64,000 nt of DNA, from the NCBI GenBank assembly GCA_028023455.1, contig JAQFVV010001079.1, positions 1-64,000 of the forward strand. Reading direction: 5' to 3'. This document shows, piece after piece, positions 38,580-50,184 of this stretch. Both the position numbers and the translations under genes were made by a program. Source of the stretch: Epiperipatus broadwayi (taxonomy: Eukaryota > Onychophora > Udeonychophora > Euonychophora > Peripatidae). Numbering within the stretch: position 1 is the stretch's first letter; every line of letters starts with the position of its first letter. A model generated the notes under the pieces. The model was not told where the DNA came from and searched no databases. It saw only the letters and a program-made list of their open reading frames with translations.

Positions 38580-41500
38580 TCAAAACTTTCAATGACACAT
38601 GGTCTCTAGTCTCAACAACATAATTGACTACAATAGCAGTTAACAAACATGCTAACTCATTCCTTAAACAAGCCAGGTTGTCTTTGGGTCACTAAACCCA
38701 ATAATGCTCCCATTTGCTAAATCTTTGATATATCTAACTCATATTATCAAAGCAATCTTGACCATTCTGTACCCTTGTACTTCTTATAACAATGTAAAGA
38801 CTTGTAATAGAAGAACATTCATGATTAGCAAATTATGTATAACAACATTAACCTCTTCTCCTTATATCATCTGTTTTTCTTGTTCTTGTTCAATAATGTA
38901 ACATACCTTTTGAATAAATTAACTTTTGAAATGAACTGTTGAAATTACAGCTTTCTTTAATCAATATAGACTTATTCATATGTTTGTAACTAAACTGATC
39001 TGATTTACTTTATGTTTTTAATTCAATAATCTGATTCAATAATGATGGGTTTAAAATTAAATATTCTATTAAACTTATAGTAACTTTTACCTAAATATAA
39101 CACACAATTTTATTTAGTGTAAATTTAACTACTTACTCTAGCACTCATCCTTTTAACTTAGATTACTAATCTCAACTTCAATACAATCAGCTACATATGG
39201 ATCCACTGATTAATATAGACTTTAAACTAACTTTAAGTATTTTAGCCAAACTATGAGTTAAATTCTTATATTACAGATCTCTGACAGAAATATTGTGATC
39301 ATTACTTAATCAAAGTTACATATATATTTGATTTATTAAATTTCTAAGAAACAAAAAAAATTCTCTAGTTAATGGTACATCCAAAACAAACAATTATATA
39401 TATATTGAGATGGATAGTTTATCCATGTCAAAAATAAAACCAACTTTTGGTTTTATTAAAGTGAAAAAAAAAAACTATTTAAAAGTGTTTATAAGAGTAC
39501 ATTAATAATGCACATACTCAGTTATGTTGTAAAATATGTCAATTTTACTTTTTAATAAATTTTAATTATGTAATTAATAAATTTTAATTCTAAAATAGTT
39601 TTCTTTTATCACTTGTTTTTTTTATATATATATAATTTTAAAAAGTAATTAAAGAAAAGCAAATTTGTAATCTTTAAAAGAAATAATTTTAAATTTTTTA
39701 AAAAAAAGTTAATCCTCTTGAACAAAACATTTTAGTTTTGGAAAGTGTTTTGTTTAATTGCATTCTTGTTTTGATTGTAATCAATTTCTAATTTTGTTTA
39801 ATTAAGCTGAGACTTGTTACATTTTTTTTAAATTAATCCTAAATAAGATTAACCTGCTTGGAATTTTTTTAAATTAAAATTGAGACTAAGATAAAGATTT
39901 GCCCTGGTCTAAAACTAATTAATAATTAAAGATGATGTGGGAGATAAGGAGAATCATATAAATAGGCCAGGATGGAAACTAAGAGGATTCTATTCTATTT
40001 TATTCTATTCTACTGATTATTCTTCAGCTATTGATGTCTGTTCAGTTGGTTTAGTTTGTTCAACTTTTAGTACATCAGTCAATATAACCATTTCATAAAT
40101 GGAATAATCTCTTCAGAATGCCTAAATGAGTCTCTATGAAGAATATTATTTATATGATGCTATGCTATACCAACTCAAGATGGATCCTAGAGCCAAATCG
40201 CCCACTAAATATGCCTTAAGACATATACAAGAACTAACCCTGTATTGCCTCCTGCCTTCTGAATAAAATGGAAACCTGAAGTCTTCACTGGAGTTCTCCA
40301 ATGAATGAATTATTTGTGGCAAGCTGAAAGACCTCTGCAGTTGTAAATTTATACCTCAAGGTAATACATTTCCATATTTTAATCAGGGTTTAAATCTGTC
40401 TAGTCTCAGTTTAATCTTTAATGTTAACTATTTTATATACATTTGCTTATCGTTGTATTTTTATAGTATGCCTTGGAATCTTAGTTTTAAGATTCTAAGT
40501 TTGTTTCCAGTTTTACTTATCTGACAGTGTATTGCTATAATTTAGACTTTAATTAATGCAAGTTAGTTATCATAGTTGTGAATGGGAATTTGATTGAAAT
40601 TAATTGAGACTTAATTGTCAAAAGCTTTTATATTTAATTTTTATAAAGATCAAATGATTTATATTTTTATTAATCTTTGGAAATTATAAACATTAATTTT
40701 AAATATTTGTAAAGCTGAAAAAAAATTATATAAAAGCATAAAGAGATAAACTATTCTAGAACTCCTACAAAAAAAAACTATATAAAAGTACAAGATGAAA
40801 AATGATATTATAAAAGCTTGATATAGCATCAAAATTGCTCACTTGCACTTTGAATCAGCTATTGTTAACATCAGATATATATTCCTTAAAAATATACATT
40901 TGGCATTCAAATAACATGCATTGCTAAAAGCTAAGTAGAAAAGGGTCAAATGTCTTAATCCTTCCACAATCTGCCATTAATTATGAGAATTATGATTTTA
41001 CATGCATTTGGAAGTTTGGGCATTGCTATTTTAAAATAATTCAATTTTAACTCTATTTTAAAATTTTGACAATGATTTATGTTTGTGAAATGGTTTCCCT
41101 AAAAAAACCATGAGACAAAATATTTATCCCATTATAAAATAGTTTGTAGCAAGATTGCTGAACCAGAATTCATTGGGAGTTGTTTATGATTTCAAGAAAT
41201 CAAACAGAAATTTTTAGAAGATGGCATCATCTTGTGAACTATAATGACATTTGACTCAGCATGAAGAAATAACTAACTGGAACCAATTCATTCACTAGAC
41301 ATGTCAAGCTTCACTAATTACAGAATTTTCATTAAAAAACTCTTTTGTATAAAATATTTTAAAAATACAACTTCCAAAATTTAATAAAACTTGATGCATT
41401 ATTATCAGTTATTTTATTATGCATGCATATTTTTATTTTATTTTTGTTCTAGAATTTTTAGACAATATTTACTGGCCAGGTAAAACAAATTAATAACATT

Positions 41501-42328
41501 ATTATACACATATCTATGTGCATACAGATTATAATATGTGAGTATGTGATTGATTAGATAGTTAGCACATATTCCATTATTTATGATTCAGCTGGTGGGA
41601 AACAATCAAAGGATCTCATCACTATACATAACTTAAGTATTGGCAAATTATATCCTTGTTTGTGTCATGTACCACAAGATTTTATTTTGAATCCTATAAA
41701 AAGATTTCATGTAACAACATTTATTTATAAAATATTTATTTCAGCGTTGATAGTTGAATGATATAAAATAATCAGAGTTGTTTAAATTATTAATGACTTT
41801 TGTTTATTATTGTTTATCAGTGATATAAATAAAAGTTGAATGTTTTTATTTTATTTTATAAGTTCATAGTTGTTATTTTATACACTCACCCATATCAATT
41901 TATATTTGCATTAATATTATTGATATTATCAATAACCTGAGACCATTAATTATTTTCATTTTTAAATCCTATGTGAAGTTAATAAAATATCAGTAGATAT
42001 ACTTTAAACCAGAACATTGTTTTCGGTTAAAATTTACAATTGATTTTACACATTTTCTAAACAGTAATTTCATTCAATAAAGTTTAGATAGAATATTAAA
42101 AGAGTCTTAAAAGTGTCTCAACATGTAAATTTATACCATTGAAATCTGGCACTTGAACTTAAAGTAAATCTCGTTTTATCCATCCAAACATTTACAATAT
42201 ATATATATATGTTTTCACTGGTTACAAAAATAAAATTCATATATTGTTGGTTTATCCATATAAGGTTTTAATTAGATATTCAAACATTTCAACTTGATCC
42301 CTCAATCCCATGACTGGGAAATGTTGAC
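38580..42328. other. noncoding stretch
   Basis: Mostly AT-rich sequence. 39957-40330 is less biased and includes a TATA-box-like site listed separately. No coding domain is recognised; the 65-codon frame at 38704-38901 is not supported. Confidence 0.6.
39957..39964 (+). promoter_or_regulatory. TATA-box-like core promoter, possibly of a degenerate LTR
   Basis: TATAAATA is followed by GGCCAGG in an otherwise AT-rich context. A (TTCTA)n-like run follows near 39988-40013, then about 300 bp of less biased sequence. TATAAATAGG is common in LTR promoters, and TGTTACA at about 39814 could be an LTR start. No matching second LTR, primer site or coding sequence was found, so function is unproven. Confidence 0.25.
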
Positions 42329-42683
42329 CACAGCTACAAAAAAAGGTGTATAAAATTTAACAAATTGAAGATTAAATAAATGGCAATTTAAAAAATTCAA
42401 AATCTTCAGAGTGATTTGTTTTTTAAAAAAATATTCCAAATATAAGGCAGTTTACATGTGTTATTGCATTTGTTGATACAATTTGTTTTTTAGTAACTCA
42501 ATAGCTTCTCTGATCTTACATTGGTGTAACTTTTCACATCTGGATATGATCCTGGTCTTAGAAACATTAAAATTGTGACTTAAATTCATAGCATGGATTG
42601 AACTGAGTGCTGCTGATGATGAATATTCCTTCTCTGCATTAGCATGTTCATTCTTTCTAATACTGATGTATGATTGCTCATAT
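42329..42683 (-). pseudogene. 5'-truncated Penelope-like element fragment (left arm of palindrome)
   Basis: This is the inverted, diverged copy of 42721-43058, reading leftward. Its minus-strand frames carry the same endonuclease-tail landmarks as the right arm but with more stops and shifts. The last part is 3' untranslated sequence ending near CCACAGCTAC. Only the extreme 3' part of the element is present; no RT motifs remain. Confidence 0.5.
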
Positions 42684-42720
42684 CCACATTAGAAGATTTA
42701 CAACTGCTACATGAAATCTC

Positions 42721-43058
42721 ATATGAGCAATCATCACATTAGTACTAGAAGTGATGAACATACTAATGCAGTGTAGCAACATTCATCATCAATCTATGCC
42801 ATGGATACAGCACAATATTGATTTTTCTAAGACCAGGATCTTATCCAGATGTCAATACCTACACCAATATAAGATCAGAAAAGCTATTGAGATATTAAAA
42901 AGACCAAATTATATCAAACAAATACAAAATGTAAACTTCTTTACATTTGGAAATTTTTTTGGGAAAAGCAATTATTATCAAATTTCTGAATTTTTCTAAT
43001 TGTTGTTTATTCATTTTTTCAATTTGTTCAGTTTTATACAACTGTTTTTTAGGTGTGG
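42721..43058 (+). pseudogene. 5'-truncated Penelope-like element fragment (right arm of palindrome)
   Basis: The frame from 42751 to 42999 contains IDFSKTRILSRC followed by KIRKAIEILKRPN. This matches the C-terminal tail of Penelope-like GIY-YIG endonucleases, where a D-x-x-x-T-x-I-L-x-R segment precedes R-K-x-R-E-A-I-E-I and an Asn-Arg motif. The expected Asn-Arg-Asp end is missing. About 150-200 bp of noncoding 3' sequence follows. It forms a palindrome of about 340-bp arms with 42329-42683 around a 37-bp centre. Confidence 0.5.
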
Positions 43059-44310
43059 AGATTAAAAATTATTGTGAACACTGTATAACAGTGTCTCTAT
43101 AACTACCTTTATAGATTCTATTTACATTGTTTCTTCATTTTCCAATTGAGGACTTGTGTGATCGAGTCAAAATGGAAAATCTAATTAAAATCTTACACAT
43201 ATGTACCCATAAAATATGTCTTATATATATATAATTTTATAGATGTAATGGTTTGACACTTAAACTTTATAAAAATTAATTAAACTTTATAAAAATTAAT
43301 TATACGCTTTAACAGTTTCTGAAAAATTAAGCACAACAACAATACTAGTAATATTAAGATTGTATTTTAAGTGTCTATGCATGTATATAGTGGCAACATG
43401 ATTTTAATTTGGGTTTATTTATTTATTTTTACTGAAAGAAAAAATATTTTATTTTCATAAAACTCAAGAGAAATGTAAACATTGTTTATATATATATATA
43501 TAGAAAGAGATAGACTTCTTTGTGCCTCATGACATAGTAGTGTGTGTGCATGTATATAAACAAAGTTCAAAGAAAAAGTAGAAATAAATACAACCAAAGT
43601 TTTGTAGATATTAATTATATACACTGAAATAAGAGTTAAGAATTAAATAGTAATTTCGAATTTTAAAAAAATATTATAAATTAGACATTAAAAAAGGTAT
43701 TTTTAATGTTTGCTTTTGATTTTAATCATGAAAAAAGTGTTATTAACTTTTTTTAAATCAAGATAAAGAAAATTTACATTGATTTACTATGTTTTTTTTA
43801 AATTCCATGATACATTATAAAAATGATGGATTTGAATCATTCAGTACTTACAACAGATACACATCATTATCATTATGAAGTTATAACTAAAGGCAAGATA
43901 TAGAGTGGCTACTAATGTCATAATAAATGGTAGAGTTTGAATTTACATGAAATCATAGGCCTGATTTTCTTGTTTTATAGTCCATACATATGTGTATTAG
44001 ACAGCATGTCTAAAGAATACCAAATTATAGTGACTAAATGCAAACAGTTACTAGATTTGTACTCTTTTGCAGGGTTGTTAATAAGGCAGTCTCTGTTTTA
44101 GAAATGATTATCTTACTAAGAGATTACAATAAATAGCGAGATTACTGAGAAAAGTATCATGCTAAAGTTTATATATATGATTATTAATTTAAATGCAACA
44201 AAGCGCTAATGTGTAATTAGTGCTTGATATATATAAATATATAACACATACATAGTTTATATATATATTGTACAGGATAGAAAGTCCATTCTTACTTTTT
44301 GAAGATATAG
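43059..44310. other. AT-rich noncoding stretch
   Basis: It contains a 22-bp tandem duplication (43260-43303), TA tracts near 43214-43226 and 43488-43500, and the short repeat at 44186-44234. The 69-codon minus-strand frame at 43415-43624 spans a TA tract and is spurious. Confidence 0.6.
44186..44234 (+). repeat. short repeat with internal hairpin between TA tracts
   Basis: It shares AAATGCAACAAAGCRCTAA with 61324-61342. AGCGCTAAT and ATTAGTGCT form a 9-bp stem (one G-T pair) around a short loop. TA-rich microsatellite flanks it on both sides, as at 61314-61374. Confidence 0.55.
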
Positions 44311-44764
44311 TGTAACGGTCAAATATGTGCATTTGCACAACAAAATCTAGAACTCTGATAGATCATCCTAAGGCCGACCAGATTTAAGATGGTGGAAGCC
44401 ATGGCTCTGGCCTAACCATAGTTCCTCTATCATTGCTCATAGACTTACAACCTTACAAATGACACAGTTGAGGTCACAGCAGCATTTCTCTTCTTCACAT
44501 GCTGGCAGTAGCTCAACAGTAGCACACAAGACGGGTAACAATGGGTATTTTATATAGCATATCTATATAGGCATCATGTGGCACACTATTATTATTAATT
44601 ATTCATAAAATTTCAATAAATCACAAAGCTAATTAGTAAAGGTTAAATAATAGTGAGTCGGTGAGCAAGACTAAGACAAGAAACTACAGTAAATTTAAAA
44701 TCAATTTCATAAATTCAATGTAACAATAATTCAAAACATTATTATACTAAGCAAGTTTTGGATT

Positions 44765-45056
44765 TCACATGCAGGTGATTCAGGAACATTACAATTCAAT
44801 GGGGTTCACACGTAAGTGATGCGTTATCAGTAACAATTTTGGATGTACAGCTTTACGCAATTTGGCTTACATATATAGGTTAGTTTACTAATAAGTGATT
44901 TTAACTTTCCAGTATAATTAATAAAGTTTGGAGGTTTTGCATTTCCGTTCTACATATATATGTATAAAGCCTCATATCACTCACAGGTGATAATATGTAG
45001 GTTACAACTAATTATTTATTGGGCTACACATATATATCTCTATCACTCACAGGTGA
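44765..45056. promoter_or_regulatory. cluster of five TCAC-N6-GTGA inverted motifs
   Basis: Motifs start at 44765, 44806, 44885 (first half TTAC), 44977 and 45043; in each, exactly six bases separate the half-sites. The centres differ, but the last two are both TCACAG. The same five recur in the right LTR. Regular dyads in an LTR suggest sites for a dimeric DNA-binding protein or an enhancer. No protein is identified. Confidence 0.5.
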
Positions 45057-47434
45057 TAAAATTATAATCCATTAAAATTTTGTATGAGCCAAATTTTAAT
45101 TTAGAATGATTTGACTTTGCTCATGGTTATCTATGCCATTTTTATGCTATAATAGGATTTAGATTTGCTATATGTTAGCGGAAGTGATAATAAATTTTGT
45201 AAAGAACATCATTTACTTAGCACGAATATTTAATATATATTCTCTACACATTAATATGCAATTTAGATTGGATTCTAGTCAGATCAATACTGAATTAATT
45301 ATTAAAATGGTGGGTTGAACTGATTAATGGAAGTTAGACTTCGGATACTAGTGCATAAAGAAAAACATATAACTCTGAGTCTTATTTGTGTCTCATGTGT
45401 GCCTTATTCATGGGATTTTTACTGAGTAACGGTTCCCTGTGACCAATTCTCATTGCTGTGGTATAAGAGGCCATTTTAGTCCGGCAGATCAAGCAATTTA
45501 TATAAGAATATGGGAGTCTTATGCTCTGGGTGAGTCTCATGCTCCATTATAAGAATGCAGAATGTGGAGGTGCAAACCCGTCCGACATGTGAAGAGGATA
45601 ATTGCCCAAAATAAAGGTAATGGTGCTGCACGATGACATGCGACCATTAAAGAAGTACAGCAATAAAAAAATATGCCATAGCATTTCATAAGGACACATA
45701 TGCACCACTGACTACATAATCATATTTAAAATTAAGATGCTAAAGTAAAAGTTTCTTTCATGAAACTACCCACATCAGTTCATATTATAGTACTCTTAAT
45801 AATACTATTTAGGGAATTTATGAATCCAATCTACAAAGTTATCTATATAGGCTTTGATTTAATTAGCTTAAGGAGGATTACAGCATATGGGGAATTAAAA
45901 TATAAACTTATAGATTTATGCTGTATTTTTATCACTTTAACTAAATATTTATTTAAAATATTAACTTAAAAAGCAAATCTATCTTAAGGTGATGATATGT
46001 TTGTAATGATTTTTAATTCTAGACATTTTATCCTTTCCAAAACAGAACTTTTTATTTCGTATATAATTATACATGTTATATATATGCGCATTTACATAAA
46101 TATGCAAGAGAATTTTTATTTAATTCTCGCTAAGAGTTTAATTAAGGATAAAGCTCGGTTTTGAAGTTTTATACCATAAACAAGATAAGGTAACTAAATA
46201 ATAATAAAATTTGGCATAGGTTAACTTAAGTAATGCATTTTAAATCATAATAAAATTTCAAGTAAGTGAAATTTGTTCATTTTAAAAGAAAGTTGTGCGA
46301 GGTTCGCTAAAATATTATTGATTTAGTTTTATAATGCTATCTCAAAGATTAATGATGGCAAACATTATCATTAACTTAAGACAATAATAAATTAGCATAG
46401 AAATTTTCATAATTACATTAACAGCTTATTGCATTTTATACGTTTCTAAATTTGTAAAACATTTAATTTCTACATTATAGCAAATTGAAACAGATAGCAT
46501 TTAATTAGTTAAGGTCAAATTAATATGTACCTAAATCAAACATTATTTTACGAGTAAACCAAAACATAAAATCATACAATTATATTAATAAAGATGTGTG
46601 TTAATGCGAGTACTTTAGAATTTGAAATCATAAATCATTTAGAAATCAGTTAAATATTTTATATCAGATAAATCATTTTGTATCAGTTATATCAGACAAT
46701 TTAAATCAGGTTTTTAAATTAGTTTTTTATCATCAGGCAAGACTTTAGGATTTAAATACAGTTATTACATTTATAATTTGGGTGAGTTTTAGATTAAAAT
46801 TAAAAAAAATAAAATATACATAAGTTTAATTTACAATATTAGGATGGCCATTAATTTAAGCTAGCATTTAAATTTGGAATTAGTTGAAGTTTTTAGATTG
46901 GAAGGGGTAATTACCGTTGTTTATCTTGATCTTTCTCTGTTCTGGCAAGTTCTTTGGATAGTGTGACATCTTTAGGTTCTGGCAGTGGTCAACTCATGTT
47001 CTCCCAGCTTAGATGGCTCTTCATCAGGCAGAAGGCTAGATTTCGAGCCCACTTACCTTGACATGTTGTTTATTCACCTTATTACAAATATCTTTTCAAA
47101 AACTCTGGAATTTTTGTGAGTAATGAAAACTGTGTAATGAAAAACTAAAACTATCTTTGAAAGATGGCTGCTATTATTTTATATCCTTACCCCCCTCCTT
47201 CTCCTTCATTATTTTATTTTCTTAGAAGTGTTTTCTTGGCCTGAACGATAATCACCAGTTATTGTGGAAGCCTGCTGTGTCAAATATTAAATAGGTTAAA
47301 AAAAACCCATTGACAGGCCGTAATTTATTCAGTTTTCTAAGTTTTATTCTAAATATAAATTTTTAATTAATCTTATACCAGTAAAGATTAATTATGCTAG
47401 TGACAGTGTGTCCAGAAAAACAAATCTAATATTT

Positions 47435-47773
47435 AAAAACAAAAAATACTTAATTGTAATTATTAATTAGAGAAAATATAACTTACTATTAAAAATTTAT
47501 CGGCTGAACGTTTTCAAGGAACCATGCCTCATACTCATAGCCTTCATAAAAAGTGTAATAAATATATGCAAATGTAAATATTCAAATAAGCTACTGTTAT
47601 GTAGCCCATTTTTTCAAGATCTCGAAGCATGTGTCCTTTCTGTTAATGGCATGGATGTCTCTATTAATATAGAATGCCTCCTTTATTTTTCTCCTGTAAT
47701 CATTTGGCTCTGAACATAAAATAATGGGGTTGGCAGGTATGAAGTTGTGCCCAGATTGTTTACTATGTTTGGA
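47435..47773 (-). mobile_element. 5'-truncated Penelope-like element inside the left LTR
   Basis: A 339-bp insertion is flanked by the 13-bp direct repeat AAATCTAATATTT (47422-47434 and 47774-47786). The right LTR has a single diverged copy (AAATGTAAAATTT) and nothing inserted. The minus strand from 47773 encodes the endonuclease tail, including RRKIKEAFYINRD and INRKDTCFEI, and stops at 47597-47599. The Arg-Lys...Glu-Ala-x-x-Ile and Ile-Asn-Arg motifs are those of Penelope-like GIY-YIG proteins. About 160 bp of 3' untranslated sequence follows. The reading frame is uninterrupted over this part, so the copy is fairly young. Confidence 0.75.
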
Positions 47774-48940
47774 AAATCTAATATTTGGAAAAACATTTTA
47801 TTATATATGTAATCAGACCATTCTAATTTACCGATATATGCAGAATTATACAATTTTGAAAATATATAATTTAACAAATATATAAAATTATAGAAAATGT
47901 AATGTTTTATAATCTATTAACATTTATATTCTTACATATATGTAGTCTAAAGTTACACATACAATAAGTTTTTCACTTAGCAATTTATTAACAATCTATA
48001 TATGTGCGTATTTCGCTTCATGAGTTATATAAATGAGTGTTTCTGTATGTATTTAAACATATACACACACATACATGATTGTATTATTTAGATTTAAATT
48101 TAGGTGGGATTTATTAAGATTATTATTAATAAATATACAAAGTTTTGGTGGTATGCATATAGGTATGAATACTACTATATAACATATATAGTAGGTGAAA
48201 CAGTTCGGTTGAAAAGCTGACTGTTTCATATTCTCAAACTCATGGGAATTTTTATGGAAGCTTAATGGGTTGATGCTTTTACTTGGGGTAAAAAAAATTT
48301 TTTTATTTAATTTTAATGAAAATTCCTCTTATTCTATTATTTTTATTTTTACGTTTTGATACTACTTGAGAACCCTCTCTACCCTATTCTCCTGCCTACG
48401 AGACCATACTATGTTATTACTCAATGACTAACTAATATGCTATACTACTAACTATTTATATAACTTTATTTTATCATCAATCTTTCAGAACCCTAAGTGG
48501 TATCTACAGTCCTAGCTATTACTGCTCTACATGGTTTTAAAATCTTAAATTTCGATCACTTCCAGTAGATTTTACTACCTGTCTCTCCATCATTTCCTCC
48601 TCTTCTTTTATTATATCGGAAACTGATGGTTTTCATTTTTCCCTATCTTCTTTCCTGCTTCTTTCATTACTCACTATGTCCATCTTCCATTTGGTATTCC
48701 TTGCCAAACTCCTTTCCTTTCTTTCTATCAATTTGAAGATTGGCAGTTTCCATCTTCCCTGGTCTATTTTCCTAGCTCTTCTTTTCTTACTTAACCACTC
48801 CCTTTTGAAATTTACTCCCTATTTCTTTTATTCTCTTCCCTACAGTCTTAAAGGCTGGTAATTTCCACCTCTCCCTATTTTCCTTCCTGCCTCTTCCTTT
48901 ATTATTCAATCTTTTCTTCTTTAGCCTGCTACTTCCTTTA

Positions 48941-49996
48941 CTAATTCAAGAATTGGCAGCTTCCACCTCTCTTTGTCTTTTTTTTGCTTCTATGCCCTAT
49001 CTTTTTTTTTGCCTTCCATCCTATTTTCACTTCTAGTGCTTTGCATTTCACCTGCTGGTCAACTTTTCCCCATTCATTTGCTTCACATTCCCACATTTCA
49101 TAACTTTTGTTACTTTCTCGTCTTCGCCTATTTTTTATTTTGACAAATGTCAGTCTACCTACCTTACTATTTCTTTCTTCCTTCTCAAGGTGGTCTTTCC
49201 CTGGCTCTAAATTTTCCTTCCTATCTACCTCCATGGTAACACTCCCTTGATCTTTCCTGGTCAGTTGTAGCCATTCTAGATACATCCAATGATCTATCTT
49301 TATGTCATTTTTTCTTACATCTATTTCTTCAATCATCTCTCCCCAGCCTACTTGTATAACTGCTATCTCTTTGTCTATTCTTAGTTCACACTCCCTAATT
49401 ATATCTTCCCCTTTCTTTAGCTCCTGCTCAGCTGGATCTTTATTTCCTTTAACTTCTTGTGGAAGCTTTATAACTTCACCTACTAGTCTTGTTTGAACCT
49501 TTAATCTTTCTATCCTATCCTCTGTATCTTCCAGCCTGTGCACTTTACTCAATGGTTCAATAACTTCCCATTCAACAGGCATCCCTTCTTTATTTATTTG
49601 ATTTATTTCATTGATTTCTTTCTCTACAATGTTCTCTTTCGGACTCGCAATTCTTGCATCTGTTCTTTCTACTGCACCTAGCTCAACTTTTTCTTTCATC
49701 TTTTCTAATTCTTCCCTTTCTTCTTTCTTCCTTTCTTCTCTTTGCCTTCTTTCCCTATCCTTTCTCTCCCCTATTTCTCTATCCTCCCTCTCTTTTTCCT
49801 CTCTAACTTTCCTCTCTTTTTCTTCTCTATCCCTAATACTATCTAAATCTCCAGAGTTTAATGATTCTGTGCCCCCTGTCAGGTATGGGATCATCACTGC
49901 TCTGTTCATTTGCTGCGTGCCTATTTCTTTTACACGTGTCTCAGCTCTACTTTTATCTATATGTTCTTTGTCTCCCTTGTTTACTAACATAGTCAT
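48941..49996 (-). CDS. uncharacterised Lys/Glu/Arg-rich coiled-coil protein, antisense in LTR element
   Basis: A 351-codon frame, the longest of the window. Residues 1-50 are mixed. Residues about 55-115 are an almost pure Glu/Arg/Lys helix likely to form a coiled coil. Residues 120-320 have a more globular composition with several Trp (such as WGEM, HWMYLEWLQL and MWECEANEW). The C-terminal 25 residues are strongly basic (KKKIGHRSKKKTKRGG), suggesting nucleic-acid binding. The family is not recognised. Upstream on the same strand, 50185-51064 holds further frames of similar style, so this may be the 3' part of a longer gag-like or ORF1-like gene. The start at 49996 is simply the first Met. 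Part of its length may come from low-complexity pyrimidine-rich DNA. Confidence 0.45.
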   Translation of the reverse strand: MTMLVNKGDKEHIDKSRAETRVKEIGTQQMNRAVMIPYLTGGTESLNSGDLDSIRDREEKERKVREEKEREDREIGERKDRERRQREERKKEEREELEKMKEKVELGAVERTDARIASPKENIVEKEINEINQINKEGMPVEWEVIEPLSKVHRLEDTEDRIERLKVQTRLVGEVIKLPQEVKGNKDPAEQELKKGEDIIRECELRIDKEIAVIQVGWGEMIEEIDVRKNDIKIDHWMYLEWLQLTRKDQGSVTMEVDRKENLEPGKDHLEKEERNSKVGRLTFVKIKNRRRRESNKSYEMWECEANEWGKVDQQVKCKALEVKIGWKAKKKIGHRSKKKTKRGGSCQFLN

Positions 49997-50184
49997 TCCA
50001 CATTCTATAGATGGCCCTGCACTTGTCCTATATCTCTTCCTCTAACTTATTAAGACCCTGTTCTATACCCTGTAACCTTTTTATTAACTAATTTGCTTTT
50101 TATTCATCCTTATCTTGTCTAACTTTTACGTTTTCTTTGAATTCATATAATTCATCACAAATCGACAATAAGCATCCACCTCTA

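Larger units (their letters stand above)
44311..48228 (+). repeat. left LTR, carrying a Penelope-like insertion
   Basis: 3918 bp, or about 3566 bp without the later insertion at 47435-47786, against 3579 bp for the right LTR. It starts TGTAACGGTC and ends ACTGTTTCA. TGAAACAGT at 48196-48204 pairs perfectly with ACTGTTTCA at 48220-48228, a terminal hairpin. Five TCAC-N6-GTGA motifs lie at 44765-45056. A 69-codon frame at 45760-45969 is shared with the right LTR, but the copies were identical at insertion, so this does not show selection. Confidence 0.85.

Noticed and set aside
45760-45969. 69-codon frame present in both LTRs (also 53403-53612), possibly a small membrane protein
   Set aside because: LTRs are identical when inserted, so the shared frame is not evidence of selection. 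The Ile/Leu-rich sequence is typical of chance frames here.
47021-47027. CTGATGA on the minus strand of the left LTR, followed by a small stem, as a second hammerhead
   Set aside because: The following sequence reads GAGAAC rather than GAAA, and no stem I helices can be formed.
48196-48228. Terminal hairpin as a Helitron 3' end
   Set aside because: No CTRR end follows the hairpin, the 5' end is TG and not TC, and a target duplication is present, which Helitrons do not make.
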